Assembly: GCA_030849465.1 (NCBI GenBank)
Contig: JARVLF010000004.1
Coordinates: forward strand, 186,001 to 250,000
Direction of reading: 5' to 3'
Source: Moesziomyces globuligerus
Lineage: Eukaryota > Basidiomycota > Ustilaginomycetes > Ustilaginales > Ustilaginaceae
DNA length: 64,000 nt
In this document: positions 28,436 through 39,590 of the stretch, piece by piece
Layout of the letters: the number at the start of each line of letters is the position of its first letter
Numbering within the stretch: position 1 is the stretch's first letter
The notes under the pieces: model-generated
What the model was told of the DNA's origin: nothing
Seen by the model: the letters and a program-made list of their open reading frames with translations, nothing else
The model's database searches: none
Translations under genes and position numbers: made by a program

Positions 28436-29386
28436 ATGGCTTCGGCTGCACGAGTGCTTGCGGGTGGCAAGGTGAAAGTCTACCATGTCGAGCTCGGCTG
28501 GTATGGGGAGCGAGGCGTGGTGGTACCGCCCGGGGCGCTTGCGATGGTGTGTATGATCGATCGACCGGGAGTCAAGAACGCCGTGGACCGTCAGACTGCC
28601 ACTGGACTCCACGAGGCATTTGTCGACTTTGCGCACGATCCGTCACTGCGCATTGCGATCCTCGCCGGCTCCAAGGGCACGTTCTGTGCCGGCGCCGACC
28701 TCAAGTCGATCCTGACCGAGCCTAAGGGCGAGGCGGAAAGCAACTTGCTGGATGCGGATATGGATGCCATGGCGCCGATGGGCGTGACGCGGCTCGTGAT
28801 GAACAAGCCCGTGCTCGCCGCCGTTGCGGGCTTTGCCGTTGCGGGCGGCCTCGAGCTCGCGCTCTGGGCCGATCTGCGCATTGCGACCGCCGAAGCGCAG
28901 TTCGGCGTCCTCTGCCGCCTGCGTGGAGTGCCGCTCATCGACGGAGGCACCGTAAGACTGCCGGCGCTCATCGGCGGATCGCGTGCAGCCGACCTCGCAC
29001 TTACAGGCCGACTAGTGAGCGCACGCGAAGCTCACGCCATGGGTCTGGTCAACTACATCGTCGAATCATCTGGCCAGGTGGGCGAGTTCGAACCGGTGGT
29101 CCAAAAGGCGCTCCAGATAGCGGCGGGACTGGCGGCGTGTCCCCAAACATGCATGCTCAACGATCGATCCAGCATGCTCAACGCCCTCTACCCGCAGCCC
29201 GCACAGCAGGAGGACATGGTCGATCTGAGACTCAAGGGATCGCTCAGGGAGGCCATGCAGCGCGAATTCCAACTCGGCCTCAACAGCCTCGCCAAGCTCA
29301 TGGATGAGGGTCAGGTCGGCGCCTTTGTCCACCGCTCGGCCAATGAGAAAGAGCAAGAGCGCACTCGCCGCTCCCACAAGCTCTAG
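28436..29386 (+). CDS. Crotonase / enoyl-CoA hydratase family protein (variant active site)
   Basis: Single exon, 316 residues. The crotonase core is clear: FCAGADLKSI oxyanion-hole motif, KPVLAAVAGFAVAGGLELAL, and the RGVPLIDGGTVRLPALIGGSRA segment that follows. In true enoyl-CoA hydratases two glutamates 20 residues apart act as acid/base. The first is kept (Glu140 in GGLEL), but the second is Cys160 in FGVLCRLRG instead of the usual QPE. A known group of crotonase-like proteins shares this CR..GVPLIDGG variant, so the reaction may not be hydration. No C-terminal peroxisomal SKL-type signal is seen (it ends SHKL). The N-terminus is not clearly a mitochondrial presequence. It ends only 27 bp from the rhodanese-phosphatase stop on the other strand. 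Confidence 0.88.
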   Translation: MASAARVLAGGKVKVYHVELGWYGERGVVVPPGALAMVCMIDRPGVKNAVDRQTATGLHEAFVDFAHDPSLRIAILAGSKGTFCAGADLKSILTEPKGEAESNLLDADMDAMAPMGVTRLVMNKPVLAAVAGFAVAGGLELALWADLRIATAEAQFGVLCRLRGVPLIDGGTVRLPALIGGSRAADLALTGRLVSAREAHAMGLVNYIVESSGQVGEFEPVVQKALQIAAGLAACPQTCMLNDRSSMLNALYPQPAQQEDMVDLRLKGSLREAMQREFQLGLNSLAKLMDEGQVGAFVHRSANEKEQERTRRSHKL

Positions 29387-29413
29387 ACCTGCAATAGCTT
29401 CTAATTCGGCATC

Positions 29414-30020
29414 TTAGTTGCGGAACTGCCAGCTGGACTCGTCGTACTTCTCCACCACCTGTGCATCCTTCTACTCACACCCATACCGCCCCCGCCAAGG
29501 CCAAAATCGGATCAGCAACAATGTCACTCTTCTCTGCACTTTGCGTGTCGGGGGAGCATACCTTGTACTTGTCCTGAAACTCGCTGAAGCCTCCGCGCAG
29601 CACGAGCACCTCCTGAGGCTTGTCCAGCTTGCCTGCGTCGGCGGCCGCCTGCCTTGCCTGAGCATACTGCCCCGCCGCCTTGGGTCCGCGCTGCTGCGAG
29701 AGGTGGCAGTGGAAGATGACCTGCTTGTAGTCCTTGAGCGGGCCGTAGACCAGGTCCTGCACCTCGTCGGCAAACGACGAAGATGGATGGTTCTTGGCAG
29801 ACACAATGTTGCCGCCCTCAAAGTCGTCATCTGCCGCACGCACCGCAAAGCAAAAGAGTCAGCATGGACTACCCAGGGAAGAGGAAGGACAGGCAGGACG
29901 CGGCTTACCTCGAACGTCGACGATGGCGACTTCGCGCTGCTCGGGGTTGGAGGCGTGCTTGCGCACGGTCTCGGCGAGCGTGTCGCGGTCGACGTACTTG
30001 TACAGTGGCTGGAACGACAT
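29414..30020 (-). CDS. Rhodanese-fold Cdc25/Ych1-type phosphatase (Ibp1-like)
   Basis: Three exons on the minus strand: 30020-29909, 29830-29562 and 29458-29414. The introns are 78 nt (GTAAGC) and 103 nt (GTATGC). The product is 141 residues from MSFQPLYKYVDRD. The rhodanese domain carries an AIVDVRDDDFEGGN strand (joined across intron 1) and the active-site loop HCHLSQQRGP, a CX5R P-loop typical of small Cdc25-like or arsenate-reductase phosphatases such as fission-yeast Ibp1 and budding-yeast Ych1. The last exon encodes only 14 residues (VVEKYDESSWQFRN). Without the second splice the frame runs on about 25 residues of intron sequence. An upstream ATG at 30200 in the same frame adds an arginine- and serine-rich extension that looks like a mitochondrial presequence. 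Confidence 0.88.
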
Positions 30021-30469
30021 GATGGGCGTATGCGGCTGCGAGAACTTGAGACGAAGCTCGGCCAATCGTTGGGAGCGGGACGGGGCGGTCGTGGTCGAAG
30101 AGGCGCGGGCAGGACCCTGGCACACAGGGATGCGGTGGGGTTGGAGGATGCAGCGGAAAGACGTGCTGGCGATATGGTTCAAGGGGCCGAGCCGGCGCAT
30201 GTAGTGTTGGGCGGTTGGTGGAGAGCAAGTTTGTCTGCATCCAACACCGTCCAACACCATGCACAGATGCTATGATGCCATTCGATGTGGAGCAGCTGAA
30301 ACTCTCGAGGTGTTGTGCTTGCAGCCCTAACATCTGTCGTGCCAAAAATCGTGAATCCGAACAACCACGTCGAGTCGTCGACATGTCCGCATCCACATCT
30401 CCACTTTGACCCACCACCCACCATCCTTCCTCCGTGACCTCGAGCTCGACCATCGTTGCTTGCACTGAC
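30021..30469. promoter_or_regulatory. Divergent region, Ych1-like phosphatase / TAF8
   Basis: About 450 bp, of which 30021-30200 could be coding for an N-terminally extended phosphatase isoform. No clear TATA box is visible. Confidence 0.5.
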
Positions 30470-32437
30470 ATGCCGGCAGGAGGCGTGCCCAGCTGGGCGG
30501 TCACTTCGTCCTCCTCCGCCATCTTTGGCGGGGGCTCGGGCAAATCCGCCTCCTTCACCAAACCTTCCGACAACAAGCCCTTGCCGTCTTCCAACACGGA
30601 CGCTCCGCCACCTCCACCGCCCTCCTCTGATCCACAGCCATCCACCTCCGCGCCCGAGGCGCCGTACAAGCCGAAGCGTAAGCAGAAGCCCGTGACGCAC
30701 TGCCCTCCGCTCAGCGCGGTCGCCTCGTCGTCGCGCGTGCCCTACTCGATTCCGCACGTCGACGCCGCTGGATGCGAGCACGCGTTGCACCAGCTCATCG
30801 CGGCTCAGGCGACGCGCGCGGGCTTTGATGCAGCCACCACGTCCGCCATGCACGAGGTGAGCCAGCTCACCAACCGGTTCCTCACCTCGGTGTTTGCGGC
30901 AGCGTCGCATGCGGCCGAGTTGGCGGGCCGCGGCCAGCCATCGGCGCGAGACCTGGTGTATGCGCTCGAGACTCACGGACAGCCCGTGCGGGAGCTGCGC
31001 AACTTTCACCGCCAGCAAGTCGCCCATGGCAATGACACGCGATCCTCTGCTGCCGCTGCCCGCTCCAGCGCAGCGCACAACGCCAGCACTCCAGATACGT
31101 ACCGCTTGCGCAGCGCCGCTTCGAGCGACGGCGCGGCGGACGCCGAGCAAGATTTCCTACCGTCCGACTCGGATGACGGCTCGGAGATGGATGCGTGGTC
31201 GGTGAGCAGCCACTCGGATGACGAGCATCCCAACCGGCGCGCCGCTGTGCAGGCTCGCGTAGCCAAGCGCAAGTACGACCGCACACGCGCGCTCGCCAAG
31301 AAGCAGCGCAGGCTCGATAAGCTCGCCGCCGCCTCGGCGCCCGGTGCTTCGGGCTCCGCAACTGGCGCAAGCGTCTCTGCGCGCGACGTACGTGCACTCA
31401 GCTCCGGCGAGCAGGCGTGGCGGCGCATCGCCGAGCATGTGGTGCCGCGGCACCTTCCGGGCATGCCGCCGCGCCATTCGTGGATGCAGACGCCCGCGTA
31501 CCCGACGAATGCCTACGGCGCCTCGCTGGGCGGCGGCGAGGACGACGACTCGGGCGAGAGCGCGCAGGCCAAAGATCCGCTGATGCTCGTCAACAGGAAG
31601 CTCGCAAACGCGCGCCTCGTCGAAGCCTCACTCAGGAAGCTCATCCAAAACACGGACAGTGCGGCCGCCGTGGCATATGCAGCTACTCGGAACGGTGGCG
31701 GAGCAGATGCGACCACGAGCGCCGGGGCCTCGAGTGGAGACAAGGATGCTTCCACGGCGGCGGGGCCATCCGCGACCGGATTCGCCGTGCCCAAGACGCC
31801 AGCGAGCGGTGGAGGAGGGCTCACATTGCGGCTGAAGAACAAGGTGAGCCTGCCGAGCTCGGCGCTCACGTCGACGTCGGCGCCATCGACGTCTGCGCCA
31901 TCGACGCCGCTGGCGAGCCGAAGGGCTTCGATGATTGCGTTCGGAGGCCACGCGGGCGCTGCGGGTGCGCCGGCTACGCCGGTGGGCATGGGCATGTCGA
32001 TGGGGTGGGGCGGAGAGCCGCTCATGTCGCCGCTCACGCCCGTGCACGCTTCGATGGGCGCGGGTGGCGGCGCCACGACGCCGTATCCGCCTACTCCCGG
32101 AGGCGTGTATGGCCACTACTTTGGCTCGACTCCGGGCGCGCAGGGCGGAGCAGGCCGAGGCTACCGGTCTCGCTCGCAGTCGATCGCTGCAGGCGCCGGT
32201 ACGGACCCATATAGCGGTGCGCTCGGAGCGGAGGCGGGTGCTGGGACGGACAAGCTGGGCATCCGAGTGCCCGGGCCGGTCAACTACAAGAACGTGTGGT
32301 ACGCGCCAGGCAGCACCATCGCTAGCGGCGGACTTGGCGGAAGCGCTGCTGGCGCTGGCAGTGGAGGTGCGCGGACGCAGACGGCAGCAGGCAACCATCC
32401 GCGCTCCGTCAAGCGGCTGCGCAAGTGGAAGGTGTAG
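30470..32437 (+). CDS. TAF8: TFIID subunit TAF8 (bromodomain-associated histone fold)
   Basis: Single exon, 655 residues from the ATG at 30470; the frame opens at a GTG 36 bp earlier. After a Ser/Pro-rich start and a basic KPKRKQK patch, residues about 85-190 form the histone fold: ALHQLIAAQATRAGFD, HEVSQLTNRFLTSVFAAAS, and ARDLVYALETHGQPVREL. The TAF8 C-terminal motif follows an acidic/basic linker: PRHLPGMPPRHSWMQTPAYP (compare LPPKHTYKFTPVYP in animals), then KLANARLVEASLRKLIQ. The rest is Ala/Gly/Ser-rich, ending in basic SVKRLRKWKV. TAF8 pairs with TAF10 and recruits TAF2 in TFIID. The large disordered tail makes it roughly twice the length of human TAF8. Confidence 0.87.
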   Translation: MPAGGVPSWAVTSSSSAIFGGGSGKSASFTKPSDNKPLPSSNTDAPPPPPPSSDPQPSTSAPEAPYKPKRKQKPVTHCPPLSAVASSSRVPYSIPHVDAAGCEHALHQLIAAQATRAGFDAATTSAMHEVSQLTNRFLTSVFAAASHAAELAGRGQPSARDLVYALETHGQPVRELRNFHRQQVAHGNDTRSSAAAARSSAAHNASTPDTYRLRSAASSDGAADAEQDFLPSDSDDGSEMDAWSVSSHSDDEHPNRRAAVQARVAKRKYDRTRALAKKQRRLDKLAAASAPGASGSATGASVSARDVRALSSGEQAWRRIAEHVVPRHLPGMPPRHSWMQTPAYPTNAYGASLGGGEDDDSGESAQAKDPLMLVNRKLANARLVEASLRKLIQNTDSAAAVAYAATRNGGGADATTSAGASSGDKDASTAAGPSATGFAVPKTPASGGGGLTLRLKNKVSLPSSALTSTSAPSTSAPSTPLASRRASMIAFGGHAGAAGAPATPVGMGMSMGWGGEPLMSPLTPVHASMGAGGGATTPYPPTPGGVYGHYFGSTPGAQGGAGRGYRSRSQSIAAGAGTDPYSGALGAEAGAGTDKLGIRVPGPVNYKNVWYAPGSTIASGGLGGSAAGAGSGGARTQTAAGNHPRSVKRLRKWKV

Positions 32438-33135
32438 CATCATCGCATATGGGGCCCAGGTCCATGGCATGAGAAGGAACATCGGCTCACGAGCGCAGAT
32501 CCTACCCGATCGGCCGATTGCTTTGGCTGCAATGAAATTAAACGGTCTGCAGGATGCGTCGCTAAATTTTCACTGCCTTAGCTCGAGTGGATTTCGTTCG
32601 AAGTGCCTGAGTCTGAGGCAACTGAGGCAAAAAAGGCGAGCAACGCGCGGACGGACAACTGGAGCTGCTTTACGTGCGTAAGGAGGACAGTAGGAGTCGC
32701 AAAGCCACGCCAGGCCAAGCAAATGGCCGCGGAAGGCGCTCAGGCAGCAGAGCCGCCGCAGTTTGGCAGAATCCAGGTTCAAAGACAATGTAGAGCAGCG
32801 GCGCAGCCACTTCTTCTCATCGTCCCGGATCTCCACCACCGCTTCCTCACCGTCATTCCGCAACGCAGCGGTCACCCTTCCCCCTTCCTCCCCCCAGCTA
32901 GCATCACACTTGCTGCTCGCTCCTTGGTTCGCACCCGCACGCGCACCTGCACCCGCCGCGTCTCATCTCGGCACATCACCTCCAACCCCGCCAAGCGCGC
33001 TCGTGTGAATCCAACGCAGACTTTGCAGCCCGAGTGCATCCTGCTGCCCCGACCCGCGCATCCTTGAACGCACCTCTCTACGGACCCCAACCCCAGCTTT
33101 CGACCGTATCACGTTCCTCCTCTCACAGGCCCATC
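32438..33135. other. Intergenic, TAF8 3' flank and eIF4E leader
   Basis: No gene is recognisable. The last 250 bp are pyrimidine- and CA-rich, as in other leaders of this window, and end in CCTCTCACAG just before the eIF4E start. Confidence 0.5.
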
Positions 33136-33987
33136 ATGTCTGCCACGACAGAGCTGCCAAAGGCCCCCGCCGACGCCTCCAAGGCCGCCCTCGACTCGGC
33201 CGTTTCCCAGACCGTCAACGGCGACGCCCCCGCCGCGACATCCAGCTCCGACGAGGCTGCCGACGCATCAGCATCAAATTCGGCCAACGAAGCCAACGCT
33301 TCCGAGTACCGCACCGTCTTCCAGGACCCCACCAACTTCAACGTCAAGCATCCGCTGTACAACTCGTGGACGCTGTGGTTCGACAATCCGTCGCAGAAGG
33401 GCATGGCCTCGGCACGCGGCACCAAGGAGAGCTGGGGCGACGACATGAACAAGGTCGTCGACTTTGACAGCGTCGAGGAGTTCTGGGGCCTCTACCAGAA
33501 CATCGTCCCGCCCTCGGAACTGCCCCAGAAGGCCAACTACTACCTCTTCAAGCAGGGCATCAAGCCCGCCTGGGAGGACCCCGCCAACACAAACGGCGGC
33601 AAGTGGTCCATCCAGCTGCCGCGCGACAAGACGCGCGCCGCCATCGACCGCCTCTGGCTCTTCACCATGCTCGCCGCCATCGGCGAGACGCTCGAGGCGC
33701 CCTTCCCCTCGGGCCTGCCGCCGCCGAGCAGCAGCCCGCAGGACGAGCTGGTGACGGGCGTCATCATGTCGGCGCGCGCCAACTTTTACCGCGTCGCCAT
33801 CTGGACAAGAAAGGCCGAGGAGACCGAAGAACTCGCCGCCAAGCTCCTCGACATTGGCAAGCAGTTCAAGGTCAACGTCCTCGGCTACGACCTCGACGCA
33901 AAGATCGGCGCAGGCCTCACCAGCGACGTCGAGTTCCAGTCCCACAAGGAGTCCGAGAAGAAGAAGGGCAAGAAGACCATCGTCTGA
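33136..33987 (+). CDS. Translation initiation factor eIF4E (cap-binding protein)
   Basis: Single exon, 283 residues from the ATG at 33136 (MSATTELPKAP); the 34 codons of open frame upstream begin with GTG and are leader. eIF4E binds the m7G cap and recruits eIF4G. The first 60 residues are Ala/Ser/Asp-rich and disordered. The core keeps the conserved tryptophans: HPLYNSWTLWFDN, VEEFWGLYQNI (eIF4G-binding face) and GIKPAWEDPANTNGGKW, where the Trp-Glu pair contacts the cap. A helix containing RLWLFTMLAAIGE follows. A Pro/Ser insertion (GLPPPSSSPQDE) widens the loop before VTGVIMSAR. The basic C-terminus ends KKKGKKTIV. Larger than yeast Cdc33 (213) owing to both ends. Confidence 0.95.
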   Translation: MSATTELPKAPADASKAALDSAVSQTVNGDAPAATSSSDEAADASASNSANEANASEYRTVFQDPTNFNVKHPLYNSWTLWFDNPSQKGMASARGTKESWGDDMNKVVDFDSVEEFWGLYQNIVPPSELPQKANYYLFKQGIKPAWEDPANTNGGKWSIQLPRDKTRAAIDRLWLFTMLAAIGETLEAPFPSGLPPPSSSPQDELVTGVIMSARANFYRVAIWTRKAEETEELAAKLLDIGKQFKVNVLGYDLDAKIGAGLTSDVEFQSHKESEKKKGKKTIV

Positions 33988-34324
33988 GCGCTTTGACCAC
34001 CACACCGACTCTTATGGCATTCATCATCATGACACTTTATGATGCGCACACTCCCTGCCTTGGCTCTCCACCTTCTTTTCATGTGGTCCTTCCTGCAAAA
34101 ATGAACAAAGACACCCTCACCTCACGCTGAAACCGCTCCTCTTGTTGGTCGCCCGTGATGCTGAGGATGCGCAGGTTTTCACTGTGACATTTCATGGTTC
34201 GCGCGCGAGAGGGGGCAAACGAGCGAGATCAGAGACGACATGGGGTGGACGTTTGCGCGAGTCTGCGAACTGCGACCCGTGCATTCGGAGAGTTGGAATT
34301 GCTGTTCGAGTGAGGGTGAGGTGG
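33988..34324. other. Convergent 3' flanks, eIF4E / SAR1
   Basis: 337 bp containing only the two terminator regions; no further feature seen. Confidence 0.5.
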
Positions 34325-35331
<1,007 letters not shown>

Positions 35332-36025
35332 GGCGGCGAAGCGGCTATGCGGAGTGGCGACCGGGGTGTGTGGTTGGGTGCAACACGATCTGAAAGATGC
35401 GGACGAGCAGAGGCGACGACTGTTCGAGACTAGTCCGTGTCGGTTGTTATCGGCGGAGAAGCAGGTGTGGTGGCTGGGAGATGATGGTGCCCGGAGCTGA
35501 CGGTGACGGTGACGACAGCGACCAGGAAGACGGCGCAGCGCAGGCCGTGCGAGTGCGAATGCGAATCTCACACACGCCGCCTGGTCTAATCGATTCCGCA
35601 CCGCGGCTTGGCTGGAACGCTTTGGAAAAGCAAAGGCGGCCTCAGCTCGCCCAAATTTCCAACAGCGCGCTCGCTTTCTTCGCGCTCTCTCTCTCTCCCT
35701 CGCTCCGCCAGCGAGCGAGCCGCGCCACAGGCTGACGAGGCTGCAGACGTGGCAGCCGAAACGGCCATTTCACACTGCGCACCCGCCGCGCTTACCAGCC
35801 GCCGCGCCGCCACGCGCCTCCTGTCGCCCCTTTTTCACGCACAGCCTTAGCCTGGTCCTTCCGGCCTTGCGCTCGATCCCTTACCGAGAGTCCCGATCCG
35901 CCTCTCGCACACCATCGCCAATGTCGCCTATCGGCGATCTCGTACAGCTCAGTCACATCATCGCGGCCACGGTCAGACGTGCAAGCTCTAAGAAAGTAGG
36001 TATTGTCCAGCTCCACCGTTGCATA
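35332..36025. promoter_or_regulatory. SAR1 upstream region / NRK1 3' flank
   Basis: 694 bp without recognisable gene. A CTCTCTCTCT tract occurs near 35686-35702. Confidence 0.5.
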
Positions 36026-37001
36026 TCATGCGCGCGGGCCGGTGAGGTAGCTCCATATCGCCGCACACGTCTCGTCGACCAGCTGCGTCATCTCTCGAGA
36101 GAACGACGACGCAGCGCCTTGCCCTTCCTCTGCGACTGAGCTGTCATCCTGCGTCGGGCTGACATCCAGCACGCGCAGTCCCTCGACCGGCCCACCCGCC
36201 ACAGCCGTCGCATCCGGTGCTGGCACAATCGCCGAACCTGTCTCGACGTCCTCGCGCTCAAATACGCCCCGATGTGCGAGCTCGTAGGCGGGCCAGACGA
36301 TGTTGTCGAAGTAGCCCTCCGGATCCTTCCACACGGTGCCTTCGGCGGTAGCGTAGCCGAAGCGTTCCTCGCGCCTCTGCTTTAGCACCGCACGCGGCGT
36401 GCGCAGGAACACCTTGACCGCCATCGTCGACCGTACCGCCGGATCGTAGTACAGCAGGAAGCCGTCCGCCAGCATCACCCGCACACCCTCGCTCGTCGAG
36501 AGGCCGGCAAACTTGTCCCGCCATGTCGCAAAGACGCGCTCCGAGATCGGGCAGTCCGGCTGCGAGTTCAGATGGTCGTGCGACGAGAACCCAGTCGGGA
36601 ACGAGCCTGTGCGCTTGATGTGCTCGATCGTGGTGTGCATCCTCTTGTAGTCGATCTAGACGCGATCGACAGAGAGCGGGCTGGTCAGATCAAGGTGGTT
36701 GCGGCGGGCGGGCGGAAGGGGAAGACGAGCAACAACTTACTGCGGTGGGCGGGTGATCCCAGTCGGTCACCCCGAACTCTTGATTGATAGGCAGCGATGC
36801 TTCTGGCGGTGCAAAGTCATCTTGATGCAGGATGAAGGCATCCACGACTCCGCCGCGAGTGGGAGCAGATTGTGACGCTTCCGCGCCGTTGGAACCAGCT
36901 GAGGTCGGGTTCAGAATCTGCAGCAGGTGCTTGGCGAGCGTCGTCTTGCCGGAGCACGTCGCTCCTCCGACACCCACCACTACGATGCGCCCAGCAACCA
37001 T
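36026..37001 (-). CDS. NRK1: Nicotinamide riboside kinase (NRK1)
   Basis: Two exons on the minus strand, 37001-36741 and 36655-36026, with an 85-nt intron (GTAAGT ... TCTAG, phase 0). The product is 296 residues. The enzyme phosphorylates nicotinamide riboside to NMN in NAD+ salvage. The N-terminus has the Walker A GGATCSGKTTLAKHL, then the substrate segment FILHQDDFAPPEASLP and GVTDWDHPPTAIDYKRM, which reads correctly only across the splice. Exon 2 carries the ADGFLLYYDP strand and the LID-like RREERFGYAT with EGTVWKDPEGYFD and VWPAYELAH. Compared with yeast Nrk1 (240 residues) it has an insertion after the P-loop helix (Ser/Ala/Gly) and a longer acidic C-terminal region. Confidence 0.94.
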
Positions 37002-38131
37002 CGCTGTCTACGATGTAGGTGCTTGCTTTTACGGATGAATGAGATGTGGGAAGCGCAGAACGTTTGTTGCTGAAAGCTCCGCAAGCGTGTTGCAGCTTCG
37101 CCATGTGGAGAGAGGCCCGAACGTGAAGCTGCCATCTCAGGTCAAATCGGGAATTCTCTATCGGGAAAGATCTCTCGAGCTGCGGAGCACGCAAAAAAGA
37201 AGACGCGCTGCAGGAAAAATGGAAGAGAGCAGGCCGTGGACAGAAAACCTGACCACACCGGACGCCGCTACCTCCTTCAGCACCACATCAACGGCGCAGG
37301 GGTCCGTTGGTACTGCGGGCAGCAATTTGCCTTCGCCCACCCCTGATCACTCCAAGAGGTAAGCATCTTCAGTCAACGAGGCAGCACTGCAGGAGACCAC
37401 ACCTTCGTCTGGCACACAAGCCCCCGTCGGCGCTCGCCGATGGTGATCCAAAGGATTATAACCACAAACAATAGCATAGTTCAAATCTAGAGCCCTTGCA
37501 GGCTCAATGCGAACACCTATTCCATCTAAACGTCTTTCGCTCCTATATGATGGATCGCAATCGCCGCCGATGCTGCCATCGCCCGCACTACAAGCGATCG
37601 ATCGCATCGAAGCCGGCCTTTGCTCACGGCTGTCTCTGCAGTGCTTCTCACCATCAGGAACGAACCTGAAGATACTCCCAGCTGGACATCGTGCTGACTT
37701 CTGTCTCATTTTGATCCTGCCTTAAAAAACAGCAACGGGCTCCACGACGTCGATCACGACGCCAGGTCGTACGCAGGTGCGGCGGGTTCGGGCCCGGTGT
37801 TTTGTTAAGCGAATGTGATATTTAGTGCCCCATCATGACGTCGTTTGGTGCGATCCGTTCTCCTTGTCGCTTCGGGTTGTTCATGAGCGCGATCATCGTG
37901 AGCGCGAGTGTGAGATGGCACTGGGGGCGGTGATGGTGAAACGATGCGGCAGCGGAACCTGATGCGGGAGCTTGAGCTACGACGATCTAACAGACCCGTG
38001 CGACGTTCAGAGGGCATGCACGGGTCTCTCTTCGGCCTGCATGTGTGAAAGTCAGATGGAGAAGCTTCGTGAAGGTGTGCCCAACATGATTCGGCGAACC
38101 TTGTTTCCCGCACAGCATCTCGTGTCACGCC
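37002..38131. promoter_or_regulatory. Divergent intergenic region, NRK1 / MDM35
   Basis: 1.13 kb. No coding frame, tRNA box pair or strong TATA is convincing. A run of six A lies near 37724. Confidence 0.5.
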
Positions 38132-38895
38132 ATGTTCTTCTCACGGACCGAGGAGCAGCCCGCCGATGCTGCCAGCTCGTCGAGCGCGGCTTCGGCCGCA
38201 CCCGCACTGCCAATCGACCCGAGCGTACCAACAGAGACCGAATGGCAGACAAAAGGCGCTGCGGGGCTCGGTGCGATCTCATCCATGTCTGCCGAGTGCA
38301 CCCCGCTGAAGCACCGCTATGATGCCTGCTTCAATCTGTGGTTCAAGGACTACCTCTCCATCGGTGACGATCAGATCCAGGAACAGCAGCGACGCAGCGA
38401 AGCCGCCACATCGAGCGCATCCGCATCGGCCGACGCAGCAGGCAGCAAGAAAAAGTCGCGCTGGTTCTCGGACAGCGCCTCGTCGGCGTCGAGTGCATCG
38501 ACCGAGGCTTCGTCCATAGCAGACTCGGATGTCGAGCACAGGAAGCAGGCTATCATGCAGCGCTACGATCGCGACTGCGCACAGCTCTTCAAGGACTACC
38601 AGGCGTGCATCAAGGTGAGTACCCTGCAGCAGGGCCGCCCGACCGAGTTCTCCGCAGACACCTCGCAGGCGCTTGCAGCACCTCGACGGCCCTCAGAGAG
38701 CATTCGTAACACTGACCATTGCTTATTTGTTTTGCTTCGGTGTTACCGACGTGGCAGAAAGCGGTGTCGGAACGTGGACTGGACGATCTCATCAGTCAGG
38801 CACGCAAGGAGAATCCCTTCCCCTTTGACCACGAGCGCCGGTCGGACGCCCGTGCCAACAACCCACCCTTTCCTTTCCCAGCTGCTAGAGACTGA
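38132..38895 (+). CDS. MDM35: Mitochondrial intermembrane-space protein MDM35/TRIAP1 with enlarged inter-motif loop
   Basis: Two exons, 38132-38614 and 38758-38895, with a 143-nt intron (GTGAGT ... GGCAG, phase 0). The product is 206 residues. Mdm35 binds Ups1/Ups2 and shuttles phosphatidic acid or phosphatidylserine across the intermembrane space. Twin CX9C motifs are exact: Cys56-Cys66 (CTPLKHRYDAC) and Cys149-Cys159 (CAQLFKDYQAC). The first is followed by FNLWFKDYL as in the family. Exon 2 supplies KAVSERGLDDLISQARKENPFPF. Two oddities: about 50 extra Ser/Ala/Pro residues at the N-terminus, and 82 residues between the cysteine pairs, where yeast has about 18, filled with Ser/Ala and a basic KKKSRW patch. 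The usual family length is 76-90. Confidence 0.9.
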
Positions 38896-39590
38896 CCACT
38901 CGCCTCTCGATACCAATCCATGTCATAACGTAGCCTTTCTCGAATGTCTGCGTTCAGATGAGCTGGGTGACGGCGGTTCCGACAGACGTCGACCCTCAGG
39001 CAGCGCACAGTGTGTCGCTTTCCGATCGGCCGAAGCTGTCCGTGTGAAGTGTGAAGCCAATAGCGCGGACCAGTCAAGCTCAGCCCCAACATTCCATCTG
39101 ATCGAATCTCCTCCGAAGCAATGCAAGAGCTTTGCAGCTCACGATGGCGTTGCAGCCTCGGCGCTCTAAACTGAGTTGGATCGAGTACCTCTACAAAGTG
39201 AACAGAAAAGAAGCACACAAAAGCTGCACCCAAAAAAGCAAGTCAAAAGGGTCTTGGGCGGCTGCGCTGCGCTGCTCCACATTTCACGCCGCCTTTTTTC
39301 GTTCGGCTGTGCCCTGCAGCTGGCTAACCGATGTGCTCGGCGCAGCCTCGTCCACGACAGCCCCCTCGACTGAGCCCCCAACCTCCCTTGGCAACGAGCC
39401 TTGCTAGTCACTCGCTCTACCGCCATCCACCCCACCTTCCCTCATCTCAACACTCATGCAACGGCAAACTCTAACGCGCCCTTAAGTGTCACCAGCGCAG
39501 CGGGGTCCAGTTCGCATCCCAACTGTGCACCTGCTTGGCACTTCCGCCCCTGGAGGTGTAGCTGCGGCTGCTTCCACCAACTTGCTCAGA
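38896..39590. other. Intergenic, MDM35 3' flank and arrestin leader
   Basis: 695 bp; no supportable gene. The distal half is the probable promoter/leader of the arrestin gene. Confidence 0.5.

Noticed and set aside
37440..37500. tRNA-like B-box (AGTTCAAATCT)
   Set aside because: No matching A-box at the right distance and no cloverleaf can be drawn.
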